Shown here piece after piece: positions 1-13,700 of a stretch of 64,000 nucleotides of DNA. The position numbers and the translations under genes are program-made. Numbering within the stretch: position 1 is the stretch's first letter; each line of letters starts with the position of its first letter. The notes beneath the pieces were generated by a model. That model worked only from the letters and a program-made list of their open reading frames with translations. It was not told the origin of the DNA and searched no databases. Origin of the DNA: Hydractinia symbiolongicarpus (Eukaryota > Cnidaria > Hydrozoa > Anthoathecata > Hydractiniidae); the NCBI RefSeq assembly GCF_029227915.1, contig NC_079885.1:6138001-6202000 (forward strand). The letters run 5' to 3'.

Positions 1-1480
1 GTGATGCATTAGACAGAGGTAACTATAGAGGTTTGAAGTTGGTTGATCAAGTAATGAAACTTATTGAAAGAGTGATTGATAAGTTACTTAGAGAAAGAAT
101 TGATAAAGATAAGATGCAATTTGGTTTTGTTCCAGGGCGTGGCACTACAGATGCAATATTTTTACTCAGACAGCCTCAGGAAAAGTATTTAGGAAAGAGA
201 AAGAATCTCTATTTTGCCTTTGTAGATTTAGAGAAAGCTTTTATTAGAGTGCCACGTAAAGTTATTTGGTGGGCTATGAGAAAATTAGGTGTGGATGAGT
301 GGCTGGTTACGATGGTACAGTCTATGTACAGCAATGCTAGAAGTCGTGTCAGGATTAACGATTCACTTAGTGATGAATTTAGTGTAAATGTTGGTGTACA
401 TCAGGGTTCTGTACTTAGTCCTTTGTTGTTTGTTCTAGTCTTAGAAGCGCTGTCGATGGAGTTCAGAACAGGTTGTCCATGGGAGTTATTGTATGCAGAT
501 GATTTGGTACTCATAGCAGAGTCGATGGAAGAATTAGTTAAAAAGTTTGAGAAGTGGAAGAAAGGACTAGAAGAGAAAGGGCTAAAGGTAAACACAGCAA
601 AGTCTAAAGTCATGATTAGTAGCATTGCAGCCAAGTGTGACTTTGTAGTTGGAAAGTGGCCTTGTGGAGTTCGCAGGAAAGGGGTTGGTAGTAACTCAAT
701 TTTTTGTCAGACTTGCAAGCATTGGATACATAAGAAGTGCAGTAGTATTAGTGGAAGGTTGAGAGCTGACATTCAGTTTGTATGCAAGCATTGCAAAGGT
801 GAGATTATAGAGAATGAAGAATTTCCAGCTTTAATGATATACACCAGTGGCTTGTTAGAGATAGTTGAGAACTTCTGTTACTTAGGTGATATGTTGGGCA
901 GTGAAGAGGGTGTTGGAAGAAGTGTTACTTGCAGGATAGGTTTGGTTGGAAAAAGTTCAGAGAGTTACTTCCTTTCTTGACTAGCAGAGTCCTGTCAATT
1001 GAGGTAAAAGGTAGATTGTATGAGGCCTTTGTAAGAAGTGTTATGTTGTATGGTAGTGAGACATGGGCAGTGAAGCAGGAAGATCTTGATCGTTTAGAAA
1101 GGAATGATATGAGAATGGTTAGGTGGATGTGTAACGCCAGTCTGAGAGACAGAAAGAGTTCAGATGAGCTAAGAAGCAGGCTAAATCTCCGTAGAATTGA
1201 AGATGTTATCCAGATAAGAAGATTAAACTGGCTGGGGCACTTGGAAAGAATGGAGGAGGATAATTGGGTAAGAAAGTGTAGAGACTTCATAGTTCCTGGG
1301 GCAAAGCCCAGAGGCAGACCGAGAAAGACTTGGCAGAAGGTTATAAGGACAGACTTGATACAGAGGAAGTTGAGTTTAGATCTAACACAGTCTAGATCAG
1401 ATTGGAAGAGGGTCATTAATATACCCTATCCAACCCATGCTAGCATGGAAAACGAACGTTAAGCCGAGAATGATGATGGT
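1..1480 (+). mobile_element. Non-LTR retrotransposon (LINE), 3' half, frameshifted
   Basis: The reading frame is already open at base 3, so the 5' part lies outside the window. Reverse-transcriptase motifs are visible in order: motif A (FVDLEKAF), motif B (HQGSVLSPLLF) and the catalytic YADD at about 493-504. After the RT comes a PHD-like cysteine/histidine cluster (about 660-800). Around 925-980 the frame shifts: the first frame stops at 980, and the usual C-terminal region (LLPFLTSRVLS, MLYGSETW, then RGRPRKTW) continues in another frame to 1462. One frameshift and few other lesions suggest a fairly young but dead copy. The clade (CR1, RTE or other) was not assigned. A decayed relative lies antisense at 40868-41520. 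Confidence 0.93.
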
Positions 1481-4109
1481 GGTGTATGCGCACTTACAAT
1501 CTTACAAAATGGCCTGTTATTCTCAGATGGGCGCATCTTTTTGTATGCAAGAATGATTGCTTGCTTCTTATTGATCGTCGTTCTTATCATATTTCATAAT
1601 ATTTACTCAAACGCCCCCACTCAACCTATTCAGCCAACATATTTACCCACCCATACCTACTCACCACCACCCTAATATTATGTACTCACTCGCCCCCAAG
1701 CACAGAAACTAATGTTAGTAGTTTGTTTTACAAGTCTTTCAATTTTTCAAAAAGCTCTTTTTGTTTTCAAGATATTCACATTTAAAGAATTTCAGATTTA
1801 ATATGTTGCATGAATTATGATATCATATTTAAGTAAAAGCAAATTTTGATTTTTTCTGTCATCAGTAATTTTAGACCTGTTAAGGGATATGCTTTCAAAC
1901 TTTATCAATGCAAAGATATTATAAAGGTGAATTGATTAACATAAATTTTTTTTGAAAAAATGACACTTGTTTGCTCATCCCAGGCCTCCTAATTTTTTGC
2001 TGATGGTGTCCGAGGTGAATGCTGGGCTGGAAAAAAAATGCTTGCAACACCTAACAGTAGTTTGGCATTTGCTTACTAATTCCAGCTGCATTTGAGGGTT
2101 AATTTGCTGAAATAGATATTAAAATGTTAAGAAAAATGTGGTAAATTAATCATACAAGATGACAAATTTGTTGTGTGATCATTCTGAAAGTCAAGTTGAA
2201 CTGACTAAAAGACGGTGAGAGAAAAAACAAAATTTGAGCCAAACTATATCCATTTTTGGAAGATTGCCTAAAACTAAGATGAGGAAGAATATGAAAGTTC
2301 CTTATGTTCTCTTCAATGTCATTGTGGCTGACAGTAGATCTGTAACTGAAGCTAAACAAAAACATTTCTTTGCAATTTTAATCATTCAAGGTTTTTTATT
2401 TAACTTACATTTAGCACACCTACATTTTTAGTATATATGTTTATTCAATAGACTGACTTGAAGTTTTTGCTATTAATCTTTTTAATTTTTTTTTTGCTAT
2501 TAGTCTTTTGTGTTTTTTCTTATCATCCAGTTTAATAAACCACATGTACATTTTTAAAACCTTATTTTTTCATTTTATTTTCATTTATCTGTGAGCTCTA
2601 TAAAAACAATTTATCTATGAAAATTTAAATTTTTCACATTATGTAAAACAGAAATATATATTCTTCTTTATTATTTAAGAGGTTTTTCCTACTCAAAGCT
2701 AGTTGATTACTGCTAAAGTATTTTTTAATTGGTGATGGTGGGTGAATAATTTGGCTGTGTGGAGGGGGTGGGTAAATATTTTGGCTGGGTAGGGGTGAGT
2801 GGGGAGCAGGTATAATCTTCTTTTGGCTGTAAATTTTAACCCTATCCAAACCGGTTTTTATTGCATAACTTTTTATAGGATTATGATATGGCCCTGAAAT
2901 TTTCTGACTTTTTCTAAAATTTATTTAGCAATATTTTGCTGTAATTTTATTGGAAAAAATTGTGCTCACCTTCAGCATTCATTCAATTTATTGAGGTTGT
3001 CAAAATCCAAAAAGTATATATATTTTTAATTTGGCTGAAATAAATCAATTTTAATACTTTTACTATTGTTTTAAAATATGTAATGGAAAAACATACTCAA
3101 ATATGACATTTACTCATTTTGGGTACATATTCATGTCACTAATCCATTGTCATCTGTTATCATGGAAAAAAGACAATCAGTTGATAAAAAAATGAAATAT
3201 AATACTATTATATATATCATTTTTTGCAAAATTTACGGAGATTTTATATATCTACTTAGTTTTTACCGTCAGCGAAGTCAAATAATTATCTTTTTATCAA
3301 CGTATGTTGATTTTCTATAAAGGGAAATTTTGTCCTTTTTATCGATGACAATGACATCACAATATGCGTGACATCCCCGAAATAAATAGTTTTTTGAATT
3401 GTTTAAACAACAAATAACAAAACTAAAAAAAATAGAGCCGTAGCTAATGAAATCAATTCCGTCATTTGATTAAGTCCAAGAGTCCAATTTGAGGGGTTTT
3501 GATAATGGCATCTTAAAAATAATGACATCATCATGATTTTTTAATCAAATTGATGTTATTTATCAAATACTCACTCCCTACCAAATTTGAAGTAATTAGC
3601 CTTTCTCCAGCAAAAGATACATAGGGGGGACCAAATGATCCCCCCAGCGATTGAGAGCACTTAAAAGCCCAGTTGGAATAGGGTTAAAACAGCATTTAAA
3701 GATTATACCTTTCAAAGGAAGTTTAAGAGTTATCTGAGTTAAAAAGGTTTTTATGACATCATTAAACAATAAGTCCAAAACTAATGGATTTGCTTTGCTT
3801 TGGAAAAAATTAAAGGTAGACAACAAAAGTTCTTAACCATAAAAAACTGACATCACAAAAGAGGAATATTCACTTATCTTTATTACAGTTACTGCAAACT
3901 GATATTGATAAATGGCATACAAGTCTTTCTAGGAAGATTTGTATATGCTTGCATGCTACATTCTTGTAAAATTTGTAAAATCAGCCTGTCTAATTTAATT
4001 TCTGTCATGTTATACGGTTGAATCTCTACAAATTTATGTTGAAGCTTTATCTACTATCATATGCATTGAAAGTTGTGTATGTACCTTGCTATTCTTATTT
4101 AATTTTTAG
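1481..4109. other. Intergenic, no supported gene
   Basis: This is AT-rich sequence. I looked here for the missing first exon(s) of the RNF31-like gene, which should encode roughly the first 60-80 residues, and found no convincing candidate. Two G/C-skewed pieces, at about 1605-1690 (C-rich strand) and 2735-2815 (G-rich strand), are related in opposite orientation; both contain a GTGGGTAAATAT..TTGGCTG core. Confidence 0.6.
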
Positions 4110-4749
4110 CGCTGTATTCCAACAAAAATACCTCAGGCATTCAATATTTTGGAAAAATATGCATCCAACCTCCTAAAACCAGTTCAAAATCGACACTTGT
4201 CATGGAGAACTGTTCAGTTTACAACAATTGTGTTTAAAGAAAAAATAAAGTTTCTAGAAGGCCATATGAACATTTTTCGTACTCTTGGTTACACTGAAAG
4301 CATAACAGAGGAAAACGGTAACCTTATTGGTGTTGCATTTCCTTTAAATATGCAACCAAAGGAGAAATTGGTACAGAATCTGGCTGTAGATTTAACTATT
4401 GCAAAGTTCGAGGTAGAAGCTATACTTACAGGCCGACATCCCAATATTAAAATGTTACAGTATAAAATACCATTGATTTTTATGGAACATGGTTTTAATG
4501 CAGAAGGCATAGGCAGAGATGAAATTAGAAAGAATCTTGCCTACGAGTCATTGGGAAGTAATAAGAATTCTGATTCTTTTGGAAGCCAGAGCAAAGTAGC
4601 ACTTGCACTTAATAAACCTATTCTGTCAGATAATTTTGACAGAAAGGCAAATGCGATGTCAGAGATGACCACACCTGGTTATGGTTACAATTTTCCCTCT
4701 GATTTGACAAAGCCGATTAAGGTATCAATTCCCAATGAACAGGCTTCAG
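4110..4749 (+). CDS. RNF31: RNF31-like exon: PUB domain
   Basis: This exon encodes 213 residues. The first ~100 match the HOIP PUB domain: an AFNILEKYASNLL block aligns with human ALNILEKYGRNLL, followed by a F..LGYTE block equivalent to human LYGYTEE. In HOIP the PUB domain binds PIM peptides of the deubiquitinase OTULIN and of SPATA2/CYLD, so that regulatory link may exist in this animal. The rest of the exon is a low-similarity linker. The acceptor is a TTTTTAG at 4103-4109 and the donor is GTATGT at 4750. No start codon is available in frame within the exon. Confidence 0.88.
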
Positions 4750-7700
4750 GTATGTTTCAACACAACCTTTTTTAAAGAAAATCATATATCCATGTTTCTC
4801 AGTTGTGTTTCTTTTCTAGGTATAAACGTGTTGGAAAAGAAATGTTCTAAGTGTCAAACAGTTTGTGACTTTAAAGCCAAATTCTGTTCTGAATGCGGAG
4901 TTCCTCTGGTTGAAAAAAAGCCCTCAAAAGCAATCGATGCAATGCAAATAACGAAAGGAAATGCTCAATCTGGGGAAAAAAAGTTAGATCAAATGTGGCA
5001 GTGCGTACACTGTACTTTTATGAACCCTTTTGATACAACTGTTTGTGGGGTGTGTGACCGCACAAGTTGGAAAAGTTCTGTTGATATGAAACATACAGAT
5101 GCTGAACAATTTAATGTGGGTATTTTGTCACAAGTACATCATTGTTTATTATTAAAAAATGATATCCAATTTCCATGTTTTTGTTTGAAGATAAATATTT
5201 CTTGTTTTCGCAGATATAAAAAATCATAAAATACTTAGTCGACCTCTGTATATCATCATCATTATCTTCCTATAACAATGAATAATCATAAAAATTCATT
5301 CTTTAGTTTTTATTTTATTTTTTTGTATTTTTTTATTATACTAATTTACCTGCCGCCTTTCTAATTTAAAAAATTTGTCAATGTGCATGTAGCATGTCAG
5401 CATTTCCATTGCTGTGTGTTGTCAAGAATTACGTTGAACTGATAACAAACTAATTGCACATGCCAAAAATTTGTTTTGCTTATTTGTAACATTTCAAAGT
5501 AAACCTTAACTAAAGCATCTCACAACACACCTCACAACATGTATCACAACAACTCCTAAATTGTGTCAAAAAAGTGTTGAAAGATTACATTTTTCTTATG
5601 TTGCCGCTTAACAGATGTAAAAATGATAAGTGTAGACTGTCAAAACAACGAGAATGATCAGTTTGCGTAAACAACCGTCACCAGGAGCAAGTACCGTGTC
5701 TTCCCTGTTTATGTGAAATAAAACATATAAACAGAAATGTGCTAGAAAAAAGTTTTTAACTCCCAAACTTGTATCATTTTTTAATGTGTTCAATTTCCTT
5801 TAGAAAAGTTCTGACCTTGTCAACCAAGCTGCTGACAAAAAAGATCAAAAACAAGATGGTACCATACCTACTAGTAAACATTCAATACCGGATTCTCCAT
5901 ATGAGCAGAAAGATATTGGGCAATATATATTAGTCGACAAAAAAGAAACTGCAGAAAAAGAGAAAATAAATGCTGCTTTACAAATGCCAACAAAAAGTGC
6001 TCCAACTACAGTTTCTGATTATAAGCAGGTTAAGCTCTTTTAAGACCAAAATATTTACAAATGTGAAAATTCACCTTTGGAGAGTAATTGGTTTGATCTG
6101 ATAATATGAAACTTCTTGAATGTGAATAATACCTCATATTGTAGCAAGTAATGACTGACATTAATTTTTTTTTACTTAAAGAGTGGTATTTTTCTTAAAC
6201 AATCACAATCTCCAATATCACCAATGCTGGAGGAAGCTCGAGAAAAAATGGAATTGCGAAAAAGACAGGAAAGAGAACACCAATATCTACGTGAATGCCA
6301 ACTTCGAGAGGAAGCAATAGCAAAGCAGAAAGAAATGCAGCAAAATGCTCAACTTTTGGTGTCCTTAATGAAGGTTAGACTGCATGCTGATTTGATTGTT
6401 TTGATTGTTTACTCAATTTGTAAAGCCAGTAACAATCAGGATATTTGGAATATGAGTAAAAGTCTATAAAATGCTGAAAAAAATGAAAAATCAGAAAAAA
6501 ATTTCTTACTTTTCCTTCAACAATAATAGACAGTTCCAATAATCGAAGTGGTTCTAAATCACTGAACTGATTTAAATATCACAAGTGCTGAGACAAATTG
6601 TAAATTAGGTGCTCTGACCTATGCATGTAAAGATGATTTGATGTTTTCAACTGTTAGAAAAAGGCATTATGTGTTACTCCTACTTACAAATTGATAAAAA
6701 TATTTTTGCATAAGTTAATCCATTTAAATTATCCTTTCATATAGTGTGCCGAAAAAAATGGTTTTTCTGTCGATGAATGCTATCTTGCTACCCAATTTGT
6801 TAACGAGCGTACAGAACAAAACGTACTTAATTGGTTGAAACAAGACTGGCTTGCTTTGATTAATGAGGTTGTTTCACTTTGCACTGACTTACTAAGCAAA
6901 GATGAAACTATTGGTTTGTTAAGTTTTGAAGAAGGTAAAAAAATGTTGTTATCAAGTGAAGGAAAGAAAGAAAGAGCCGTGCAGTTGTATATAGAAGAGA
7001 GGAGATGGAAGGTAGGCATGATTTCTTAATCATATACAATGTAGTGAAATTTGTGAGGTTGTGAACGTAAGAGGTTAATACATACAGTATAATCTGAATG
7101 TGATATGCGGCATGCGTTGTAAACATGCGTGAATGATTGAATTACAAATATGCAAGTGAATGCAAGTAAAACATTGTCTGATTTTTAAAAAATAATTTCC
7201 TCGTTGATTGACAAGATGGCCAATTATTCAAATCACAATAAGTTGTAATATCAGTTTTAATTATCTATGTTTTACAGAGGTTCTTTTGAAAATATTAAAT
7301 GTAGTAATTAAAAATGTGTTATTGGTATTATGGAGCAGTTTTGTAAAAAAAAGTGCCGTGAAAATGTGCGTGACAGATTTCTATATTTGATGTGGTGCAT
7401 ATATATACAAGGTGGTACAGTTGCGTGGTGTTGCTCAAATCAGGTGGTTTATATACGCGGAGGTGCATATGTCACATAGCACATGATAAACTGGTGCATA
7501 TTTAAGGTTTGTATAAATCTAAAGAGAGTAATATGTACTATAAACATGTTTTTTTGAAGCGCATGGCAGATGTAGCCTTTAAGCTTACAGAACATATTTA
7601 GTAGTCGACCTAAATAAAAAAAGAACAACCTTGAAAATTTTAGTTTAGTTGCATATACTATATAGTATATAATGTAAGAGGTTATATTTATGTGTACACT

Positions 7701-10700
7701 GTTTCAAAGATGATGCATATAAGATGGTCATCTATAGGTAGTATATATATATTGAAGATTGTTTATCTATGTTATAATACTCACTGTCTGTCACTAAGCC
7801 AATTTCAAAACTGTGCCATTATAACGACACCTAAAATCATAGTAATAACCCCTGTCCTGTTCATTACATCATATTAACAGATTAGCAAAAATGCACAAAA
7901 TAGCGATGCAGGAAATATATAGGGTGATCCCCATAGAATTTTCTAAGGGCTACCGACTAGTATCATTATTATGTATGCTGCGTTGAACAATATTATATAT
8001 GTTGTGTTGAACAATAATGTATATATGCTGTGTTGGATATTATTATATATGCTGTGTTGTGTTTTGATATTTTTTAGGTTGCAAAATTAAATGAAGAAGC
8101 TTTTCAAAATAAAAATATTTTAAATGCCTTACACAAATCAAATGGTAGGTTGTATAGGTTCAAAAAATTTTCAGATGCCACATTTTTAGTTGTGACACAT
8201 ATTGTTTACTTGCAGGCGATGTTAAAAAGGCGAGACTAATACTTATCAATGAACGGTTGGAACGATTTCGTGAAAGGATATGGTCAAAAAGTCAACCTAA
8301 TGTGTTTTATGAGAAACTTAATGATGAAACACTCCCAATTGAGGTTTGTAAAATAATAAAGTTTTTCTATTTTTCTTTTTTTCGCTGTTTACATGTTTTT
8401 CTTCACATTGAATTGTTGTTGCGGTAAATTTCTTTCTGAATTTTTCTTCCACATGCCAGGTAAAATATCGAATGTTGATAGGTGAGCATGGTTTAACTCT
8501 TGGCAGAGCAATGAACTGCATGAAGCTAGTGAAAACAAAAGAATATATGGAAGAAGACTGCATAGAAGCTGCAAAAAATAATCAACATTACGAGCATTGT
8601 TTGAATTATTTAAACCACGAATGTGCATCCTGTTTTGTCTCATACCCTGTTCATAAGGTAGACTGTTTCACTTACACTGAATCTGTCAATCCTGCATGCG
8701 GCAAATTAGGTCTATTGATCCACAGCATGAATGTATAAACATTTACAGATCGTCAATGTATATTTACACTCATGTTCAATTTTTTTTCGAATAGATACCT
8801 AATTTCAAAAACTATACCCACAAGCAATGTTTCATTAGACATACGCACTTTGAACTTCGCGAAGTTCACTTGTCAATTTTTACAGCGGGCTTAGGATCTT
8901 AGATTATTTGATTAGATCCCTAAACCTTAAACTGTAATAATTTTTGTCAGCATGATTTTCTCGATTCGTTGAACCTTCCAAAAATTTAACGCAATTAAAA
9001 CTGAAATGGCTATCCTAAATATATAAAAAAATAGAATAACAATAACAATAAAATTGTAAAAAAGAAGGAGAATAAAAATAGTGATAATTTTTTACCAAAA
9101 GTTCTATTATTATTTTTAGTTGGTTGTCAACCTTTCGTGCCAATGTTGTTTTTGCATTGAATGTTACACTACCTATATTAAAATCACGTTATCAGAGAAG
9201 CATATCCGTCATCTCATCTGCCCAATGTGTCAACAGCCAAACTTGGAAACACCACCAGCACATTATTTTGATAATCTTGGACAGCAGGTACATTGTTGTT
9301 ATTATTGTTTCACGAGCCTCACTTTCAAACAAATATGGCATCATTAAATAAGTAGCAGGTTATGTATTTGAGGTATTGTTTTAAAAAATTCACACTTTTG
9401 GTGATGATTTCAAATATTTTGTTGATTTTCTGTCAAATTGTTTCCAAACAACTGCTGCACATCAAAGGGAATAGAAAAGGTAAATTCGAGAATTGTCCAT
9501 TAGGTTGCTTTGTGTGAGTTCCAAATTAGGTGCCATTATTTATAATTCCGATGAAGTTGGTAAAAGAATCATGATATCTAAGAATGTAGTCTCTTATAAT
9601 AATACATAGAGTGTGTCTGCGTGTCTGTGTGTCTGTAACAGGCAAAGTGAATGTGTTCATTTTCCTTTGATTTCACCAAAAAACTCATGTCTCAAATGTT
9701 AAGTTTTCTTTACGGAGCGACATATATTCACTACTTTAACGTCAATATCCTATATTAAATGAAGCCATTACAGTGCACTAAAAACTTTGAGGCCAAATAA
9801 CTTGGAAACGAAGTCAATGATTTTTTACTACGTTGGTAACTAGGGACCACCTGGGACCAATTTGGGTAAGTTTCCCAAACATGGGTCCCCGAATCCGTTT
9901 CGGAATGAATGGGTTGATGACGTCATTAAAAAACCTTGAAAGCCCAATATCTCTGCAACCGTTTGTCAGAGATACATGATCGTATACATTTTTTTTATCA
10001 GCGTTTTAACATTTATACGATGAAGGAAACAGGTATAGAAATTCCTAAAAAACATTTTTTGTGTGTTTTCACGGGTCTTTGCTGACATCAGCAAAATTTT
10101 TAAACTCTTATATTTCCTTAGGCATTCGTCAACAACATATGATCCTATGCATTAATTTGAACATCGTTCTAACAGGCAACGGATAAGCTGAATTTCGCCA
10201 ATTCTTTTTTGTATATGCAATGCTGGCGTCAGCTAAACACCTTAAATAATTTATTTTTCAGCCTGAGTGGATTCCACGAACCTTATCGACTAGTTTTTAG
10301 TAATAATTCAATTTTTTTTTACTTCTGACTGGCAAATTTGATGCAATCTAAACTATTTTACACAAATCATTCAAAATTAAACTCAGTTTTATAATATCAC
10401 ATTTTTAAAGACTGTCCAGGGTGGCCACGCCTCCTCTGAAGTCCTTTTTTTAAAAAAAACAAATCTCCTCTCTAACTTCTTTACTGTTATAGGGTTATAT
10501 GTTACAGAGATACTACATTTGTTATGGTGATATAAACTGTTAGTTCTATCCTTCATGTTAACAATACGTGTCTTATCAAAAGCTTTATTTTAAATGTTTT
10601 TTAATGATTTATATATTTATATAAAGTAAATAATACTTTCCTAAAAACAGATTTGTTCTTGACATCAGAAATTCATATACTTAGGAAAACCTAAGAAATA

Positions 10701-13700
10701 AAATAAGGTTGTTCCACTATAATCCTTTATTTTTCTTCAAAATTTTTCAATTTTGCAAAAAAAAAATCCTTTAAATTCAGTGCAAGATCTGTATTATAAT
10801 CCTCTAAAATTCTCTTTTTTTTGAAACAAATTCTGATCATCCTGCTGTTTTCTTCTACTATATTCCTACCTTGCAGATTTAAACTAGCAGTGAGATTTTT
10901 TTGAGATTTTTAACCTTGTTGTCACCACATATATTTTCTACTTTTGTTTAATACACATCTGAGCTTAATCAGGATAGTTTTTAGTCAACTGTGTGGTATA
11001 GCTTATTTTTAGTTTTATTTGGAGAAACAAATAGTTTTCATTTAAGTCAATATTTGACTAGGTTACTAAGCTCTATCATGAGAACAAAAATAGTTTTGCT
11101 AAACATATCACTTGTATTATAAAAAACTATCCAGTAAACACACCTTACGAAAATAAATATGCGACATATTTTTTTGCTATGACGTTTACGTTGAACATTT
11201 TATCTGATATGGGAGAATAAATTTAAACTGCAGACTAAATTATTGTTAATTTGTTTGTTTGTTTTTAAATCACAACTAAAACCTTTTTAAAATTTAGATC
11301 AAACATCTTGTTAAAGAAGGACAGTTACAAGAGAAGATATATGAAACGTTTGACACAAAATTAAGAGACTTTTTTTTACTGAAAGAAAAAAACTTTCGTT
11401 GGTGCGCTCACGTAAGTGAAGCTAAAAAGCAATGAATTTAATCTTAATTATGCACTGGTTTCAAAATACTTATTTTTCAGACTGGTTTCATAACAATATT
11501 GTGTGACAGTGTTTCTTTCTGTTTTAGTGCGGAAATGGGTTTTTGTGGGATGATCTTAATCAAATCAGAATGACTTGTAATAAGTGTCAACTACGCACTT
11601 GCTTTAAGTGTAAGGAGAAGGTAAAAAATCATTCCTGATTCTAGAAAGTCTTATACTCCTGGAAGTGATATATAGTCTTGCAAAAATGGAAAATAATTTT
11701 GCTAGATCAATTATTCAGGTTATTATTTCAGTTTACCTTTTTTGTCGAATCAGTTTACCCCGGATGTTAAAAGCTTTAAGACTTCTGAAAAATTGCAGGA
11801 ATGTACTGGATGGCCACCATGTTGATGATGTAACTGTGACACTAATGTATGGTGAATGTTAAAATTTTTGTCGTAGAATGACATTTAGTTTCTGCACAAA
11901 CTGCGTGCTATACTTATTCCTGCTTTTATGCATATGTGCACTTGTGTATGCATACTGTTGGTTTTGTTTGTTTGTGTGTGAGTTGTTTTTGTTACATACA
12001 GTGGGAAGAGCAGCATGAATCTTTAACATGTGAAAGGTTTCGGGCATGGAAAGCAGCAAATGACCCGGAATTGCAACAAGCGGGTGTTGCTGCATTGTTG
12101 GCCAAGAACGGTTTAGGTTGGTTTTGAAATTCTTTTTGCATTTACATCTAAAATGTAGTTAAGTCTGTGTTGTGTATGTGTGTGTGTGTGTGTAGCTAGT
12201 ATATGAAATATTTGACTATTTGCGATGCATATGTTTGACTATTTACCATGTATATATTTGAATATTTTTGATGCATATAACATTTATACCCTTAGGGAGA
12301 ACCAACTATGAAATAATTTATGATATTCCACCCCTTATAGATCAAAACCTTACACCAATTTAATTTCTGTTTTCCTCATTTTTTGAGATTCTTGGACAAA
12401 TTTAATGCTTCAGCCCAAGCATTAATTTCTTTTGTTTTCAAGTTCATTATTCTACCTGGTTACTATAAAGTTTTTTAAAATGATGAAGACAGAAACTTTG
12501 TAAAGTTCTGCAAATGTATTTTTTTTTCAAAACACAGACTCGATTCAAAAGCCAAAAAAAAAAAAAAATCGAAAAGGTATTAAATGAAAGAGATATTATA
12601 TTCTCCTTCTTGTTCACTCACATCGCATATCATTGGGTCACAAAAATTTTCAGGGGTGTTTTACATGACCATTCTTGTTGTCTTTTTTACAGTTCTTTTT
12701 AATATTTTATGTACATGTTAGCCAAGGAGTTATATTACAATTTTGCGAACCTAGCTACGTTTTATAGTTGCTCATCGTTTAACCTTTTTATTTTAAAAGT
12801 GAAATTATGCATCAACTCTTCATAGCCTACATAGCTATAATCTTCAATATTTTTTAATGCATAATAAAAACAAGGACATAATTCCAAAAAACTAAACTAT
12901 AAGCAATTAAGAACGCAATTATTTTCACTTTCCACACACACTAAATGAATATGTATATATTTATATTCAACAAACACACGAAAATATATTCAGAAATACT
13001 TAATCTGCATAATATTTGCAAATTTTCTGTAGTTTAAAGGTGTAATAACCCTTGGTTTATATTTCACAGTTTGGAGACGTTTCAGTCTATTTTCAACAAT
13101 TTGTTTTAGAATGTCCGGAATGTAAATTTCGTTATGATCTCGCTCGAGGTGGGTGCATGCATTTCAAGTGTACTCAGTGTGGATTTGAATTCTGTAGTGG
13201 TTGCTCGCAAGGATTTCGGCAAGGAGCGGTAAAATCATCTTATATTCTGGATTTTATGAGTATGTATTTATAGAGTACAAATTGTGAGTGAGTCAAATGT
13301 TTTTGTTTTTGGTTTAGCAATGTCAAGTACACCAAGAGTGTGCTCATATGGGACTTCACGCTCATCATCCCCGTGATTGTCTCAATTACCTGCGTGACCG
13401 CTCAGTGAAAGAGTTGCAAGAATTACTGGCCAAAAACGATGTTGCGTATGATACAGAAATTCCTGAGGAGAAAAAAGGTATGCTGTATATATGTTACAAT
13501 ATACAAGTCACAATACTTATAAATAAATGATTATCTAAAAATAATACATCATACCACAATAAAATGTACATCACCTTATGCAAAATAAAGTAGATGTGTT
13601 TAAAGAAATTTAATTTTAATTCATAAGGTGAGGGGTCAATTTAAATCGGTTAAGTTAAACCTACAGTATTAAGCTGTGTTTGAAGTCAACTGGTTTGAAT

